From NCBI GenBank assembly GCA_021776755.1, contig JAJFFI010000448.1, positions 1-7,460 on the forward strand: 7,460 nt of DNA, written 5' to 3'. Positions within the stretch are counted from its first letter, which is position 1. The number at the start of each line of letters is the position of its first letter. The notes under the pieces were generated by a model. The model saw only the letters and a program-made list of their open reading frames with translations. It was not told where the DNA came from and did no database searches. Positions 5,552-7,460 of the stretch are shown piece after piece. Both the position numbers and the translations under genes were made by a program. The DNA comes from Alphaproteobacteria bacterium. GTDB lineage: Bacteria; Pseudomonadota; Alphaproteobacteria; JAJFFI01.

Positions 5552-5640
5552 GCGGCGAGCATAGGCCGTGGGCCGGAGACGGGGAAGTGGCCGTGCGCGG
5601 CGTTATCCGCTAGACATGCTGCGCATTCAGAAAGGCTTGC
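5552..5640. promoter_or_regulatory. Short divergent promoter region between gluQ and the DNA glycosylase
   Basis: 89 nt between divergent starts must carry promoters for both genes unless these extend into the coding regions. A small inverted repeat GCGG-CGTTAT-CCGC (5597-5610) is followed by TAGACAT, a weak -10-like match for the + gene. I see no convincing -35. The glycosylase ribosome binding site AAAGG (5631-5635) lies 5 nt before its ATG. Confidence 0.35.
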
Positions 5641-6273
5641 ATGCAAATCATCCGCACCAACAAGGACATTCACGCCGGTTGCGACGCGCTTGCCGCCAGC
5701 GACCCGATGCTGGCGCGCGCGATCGGAATTGCCGGGCCGCCGCCGCTGCGCCGCCGGGCGGGTGGCTTCGAGGCGGTGCTGCAGTCGATCATGGGGCAGC
5801 AGCTCTCGGTCGCCTCGGCGCGGGCGATTTGGGGGCGGCTTGCCGAAACCTGCGGCCACGTCACGCCCGAGCGCGTGCTGTCGCTGAGTGATGCGGAATG
5901 CCGTGCTGCGGGCCTGAGCCGGCAGAAGATGGTTTACAGCCGGGAGCTCGCCCGCGCGGTCGACGAAGGGCGCTTGAAGTTCCGCGCGCTGGCCCGGATG
6001 CCCGACGAAGACGCGATCGCCGCGATGACCCAGGTGAAGGGGGTGGGGCGGTGGACGGCCGAGATGTACCTGATGTTCGCGCTCGGGCGGCCCGATGTCT
6101 GGCCGGTCGACGATCTCGCCGTGGTCGAGGCCGTGCGGCGGCTCAAGGGGCTCGAAGAGCGCCCGAACCGCAAGGAGATGGCCGGGATCGGGGAAGCCTG
6201 GCGGCCGTGGCGCAGTGTCGCCGCCCGCCTCATGTGGCACTTCTACCGCAAGCTGCCGCCCGGCGCGTGGTAA
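5641..6273 (+). CDS. AlkA-like DNA-3-methyladenine glycosylase (HhH-GPD)
   Basis: Predicted base-excision repair glycosylase, 210 residues, removing alkylated bases such as 3-methyladenine from DNA. The core begins with GGFEAVLQSIMGQQLSVASA at 41-60, the typical first helices of the superfamily. The helix-hairpin-helix is QVKGVGRWTAEMYLMF at 131-146, and the GPD-type catalytic region is WPVDDLAV at 154-161, where Asp158 corresponds to E. coli AlkA Asp238. There is no C-terminal 4Fe-4S cysteine cluster, which argues against endonuclease III or MutY. It is shorter than E. coli AlkA (282) because it lacks the N-terminal TBP-like domain, a common bacterial form. AAAGG lies 5 nt upstream of the ATG. 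The esterase gene follows after 59 nt on the same strand and may be cotranscribed. No Ada-type regulator is visible nearby. Confidence 0.93.
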   Translation: MQIIRTNKDIHAGCDALAASDPMLARAIGIAGPPPLRRRAGGFEAVLQSIMGQQLSVASARAIWGRLAETCGHVTPERVLSLSDAECRAAGLSRQKMVYSRELARAVDEGRLKFRALARMPDEDAIAAMTQVKGVGRWTAEMYLMFALGRPDVWPVDDLAVVEAVRRLKGLEERPNRKEMAGIGEAWRPWRSVAARLMWHFYRKLPPGAW

Positions 6274-6275
6274 CA

Positions 6276-6295
6276 CCCCCTTCCTTTCCCGGGGG
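6276..6295 (+). other. Weak inverted repeat between glycosylase and esterase genes
   Basis: CCCCC (6276-6280) and GGGGG (6291-6295) can pair around a 10-nt loop, just 2 nt after the glycosylase stop. There is no following U-run, so it is not a standard intrinsic terminator. It might protect the 3' end of a processed transcript or be chance in GC-rich DNA. Confidence 0.25.
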
Positions 6296-6332
6296 ACGCA
6301 TCTCACACAGAAACACAAGAGAAGGAAACGCG

Positions 6333-6983
6333 ATGCCGCGTGAATTGAACGGGCCCGAACATGGCCCACAGGAGGGGAAGACGCCCGACAGTCTGGTCCT
6401 GCTGCTGCATGGCTGGGGCGCCGATGGCAACGACCTGATCGGGCTTGCCCCGCATTTTGCCGGTATCCAGCCCGGCTCCGTGTTTCTTGCGCCGAACGGT
6501 CCCGAGCCCTGCGATGCGGGTTTCGGGCTGCAATGGTTCGGGCTCGAGGACCGCACGCCCGCGGTGATGCGGGCCGGTGCGGATGTCGCGGCCGGGGACA
6601 TCAATGCCTACCTCGACGCACAGATGAAGCGCTTCGGGCTGAAGCCTGGCCGGGTTGCGATCCTCGGCTTCTCCCAGGGCACGATGATGGCGCTGCACGT
6701 GGCGCTCCGCCGCGACAAGCCGGTGGCGGGCGTGCTGGGCTTTTCCGGGATGCTGCTCGATGGCGAGGCACTGGAGGACGAGATCAGGAGCCGGCCGCCG
6801 GTGGTGTTGATCCATGGCGAGGATGACCCGGTGGTCTCGCACGCCGCGATGCCGCATGCGGCAGAAGCGCTCCGGGATGCCAAGGTCACGGTCGAGACCC
6901 ATTCGCGGCCGGGGCTTGGCCACGGCATCGACCCCGAAGGCGTTGCCCTTGGGGCGGAGTTCCTGACGCGGATCCTCGGCTAG
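6333..6983 (+). CDS. Alpha/beta-hydrolase carboxylesterase/phospholipase (COG0400 type)
   Basis: A 216-residue cytosolic serine hydrolase of the carboxylesterase/lysophospholipase group, acting on short acyl esters or lysophospholipids; the natural substrate is not evident. Visible motifs: LVLLLHGWGADGNDL at 21-35 (oxyanion-hole HG); APNGP at 53-57 and QWFGLED at 67-73; the nucleophile elbow GFSQG at 112-116 with Ser114; HGEDDPVV at 161-168 with catalytic Asp165; and GLGHGID at 194-200 with catalytic His197. There is no signal peptide. Start ATG 6333 has AAGGA at 6322-6326 with a 6-nt spacer and places the first strand at the usual distance; longer versions of the frame run through the glycosylase gene and are rejected. 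The stop is only 3 nt from the stop of the convergent downstream gene. Confidence 0.93.
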   Translation: MPRELNGPEHGPQEGKTPDSLVLLLHGWGADGNDLIGLAPHFAGIQPGSVFLAPNGPEPCDAGFGLQWFGLEDRTPAVMRAGADVAAGDINAYLDAQMKRFGLKPGRVAILGFSQGTMMALHVALRRDKPVAGVLGFSGMLLDGEALEDEIRSRPPVVLIHGEDDPVVSHAAMPHAAEALRDAKVTVETHSRPGLGHGIDPEGVALGAEFLTRILG

Positions 6984-6986
6984 GGA

Positions 6987-7460
6987 TTACTGCGCGGTTT
7001 GCGCGGCGGCGGCTTTCTGGGCGGCACCGCTGCCGGCGAGCTGAATGCGCTCGATCGAACGGGCGACGCTGACGCGCACCGCGCGGAACTTCGATCCGGC
7101 ACCTGCAGCCTCGAGCTGCCGGGTCTGCTTGCCGATGAAACCCGCCGGCGACTGCGCGCTGCTGGCGTTCGGATACTGCAGGGCGACGAGCTGGGCGGTG
7201 ATCCGGAGCGCCTGCTCGGCTTTCTGGAGTGCTGCCAGGGCGAGGCGGTGATTGGCGCCCCGCGCCCCGGCATTCTCGATCACGCCGACGAGCAGATCGA
7301 AATCATGCGGGCCGAGCGCATCGGCGGGATCGATCCGGGCAATCGCCCTTTCGACCCATTCATCGCTGTCGAGCGTCGTCCACAGCGGGCGTTCCTTGCC
7401 ATGCCATTCGACCCGCTGGGTGAGGAGACTCATCGTCTCTTCGGCGATCTGGCCACCGTG
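6987..7460 (-). CDS. Unrecognised protein with Ala/Gln-rich tail (5' end probably outside)
   Basis: I do not recognise this protein. The first ATG in the window is at 7433 and gives 148 residues, but the frame is open to the window edge (upstream codons read H-G-G-Q-I-A-E-E-T) and no clear Shine-Dalgarno precedes 7433, so the gene probably starts further upstream. Features: a Trp-rich segment with RVEWHGKERPLW (7-18); an acidic, helical middle (DSDEWVERAIARIDPADALG at 22-41, then a helix around 61-86); a basic segment KFRAVRVSVARSIERI (115-130); and a low-complexity tail, AQKAAAAQTAQ. There is no signal peptide or membrane segment in the visible part. Codon use matches its neighbours. It converges on the esterase gene with 3 nt between stops. 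Confidence 0.65.
   Translation of the reverse strand, partial: HGGQIAEETMSLLTQRVEWHGKERPLWTTLDSDEWVERAIARIDPADALGPHDFDLLVGVIENAGARGANHRLALAALQKAEQALRITAQLVALQYPNASSAQSPAGFIGKQTRQLEAAGAGSKFRAVRVSVARSIERIQLAGSGAAQKAAAAQTAQ

Noticed and set aside
5898..6332. Extension of the esterase frame through the glycosylase gene
   Set aside because: Arg-rich shadow of the glycosylase; the esterase has its own ribosome binding site before ATG 6333.
1..7460. Defence island, prophage or mobile element
   Set aside because: No integrase, transposase, toxin-antitoxin pair, nuclease-helicase set, tRNA end or direct repeats are visible; codon use is uniform and the genes are typical chromosomal families.

Overview
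The window reads as an ordinary, gene-dense chromosomal stretch of a GC-rich proteobacterium. GC-biased third codon positions, the mix of families and the DUF4743-type Nudix protein suggest an alphaproteobacterium, perhaps Rhodospirillales-like; this placement is inference. I see no rRNA, tRNA, CRISPR array, insertion sequence, integrase, phage gene or recognisable defence system. Ten protein-coding genes are supported, two of them cut by the window edges.

Layout. Left block (1-1051): a short TraR/DksA-type zinc-finger regulator (+, 5' end outside the window) converges on, and overlaps by 107 nt, a secreted M48-like zinc metallopeptidase (-). A 337-nt divergent intergenic region (1052-1388) follows; it holds a 44-nt stem-loop and an AT-richer patch. 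Middle block (1389-4744): five + genes run head to tail with gaps of 42, 2, 10 and -4 nt. They encode an exported cyclophilin-type peptidyl-prolyl isomerase, an unrecognised polytopic membrane protein, an exported YceI-like lipocalin-fold protein, a small cupin, and a Nudix hydrolase with a DUF4743 N-terminal domain. The Nudix gene appears to start at a TTG that overlaps the cupin stop codon. This is very probably one transcription unit. Right block (4697-7460): glutamyl-Q tRNA(Asp) synthetase (-) overlaps the Nudix 3' end by 48 nt. It is divergent from an AlkA-like DNA glycosylase (+), which is followed 59 nt later by an alpha/beta-hydrolase carboxylesterase (+). An unrecognised Ala/Gln-rich protein gene (-, 5' end probably outside) converges on the esterase with only 3 nt between the two stop codons.

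How the genes might work together: the middle operon mixes envelope functions (exported PPIase, membrane protein, YceI) with cytosolic small-molecule functions (cupin, Nudix). No single pathway can be read from it. The right block is housekeeping: tRNA queuosine modification, alkylation repair and ester hydrolysis. The most notable features are structural: two convergent coding overlaps, tight translational coupling in the middle operon, a hairpin in the divergent control region, and two protein genes I cannot assign. I did not find a convincing undescribed system.
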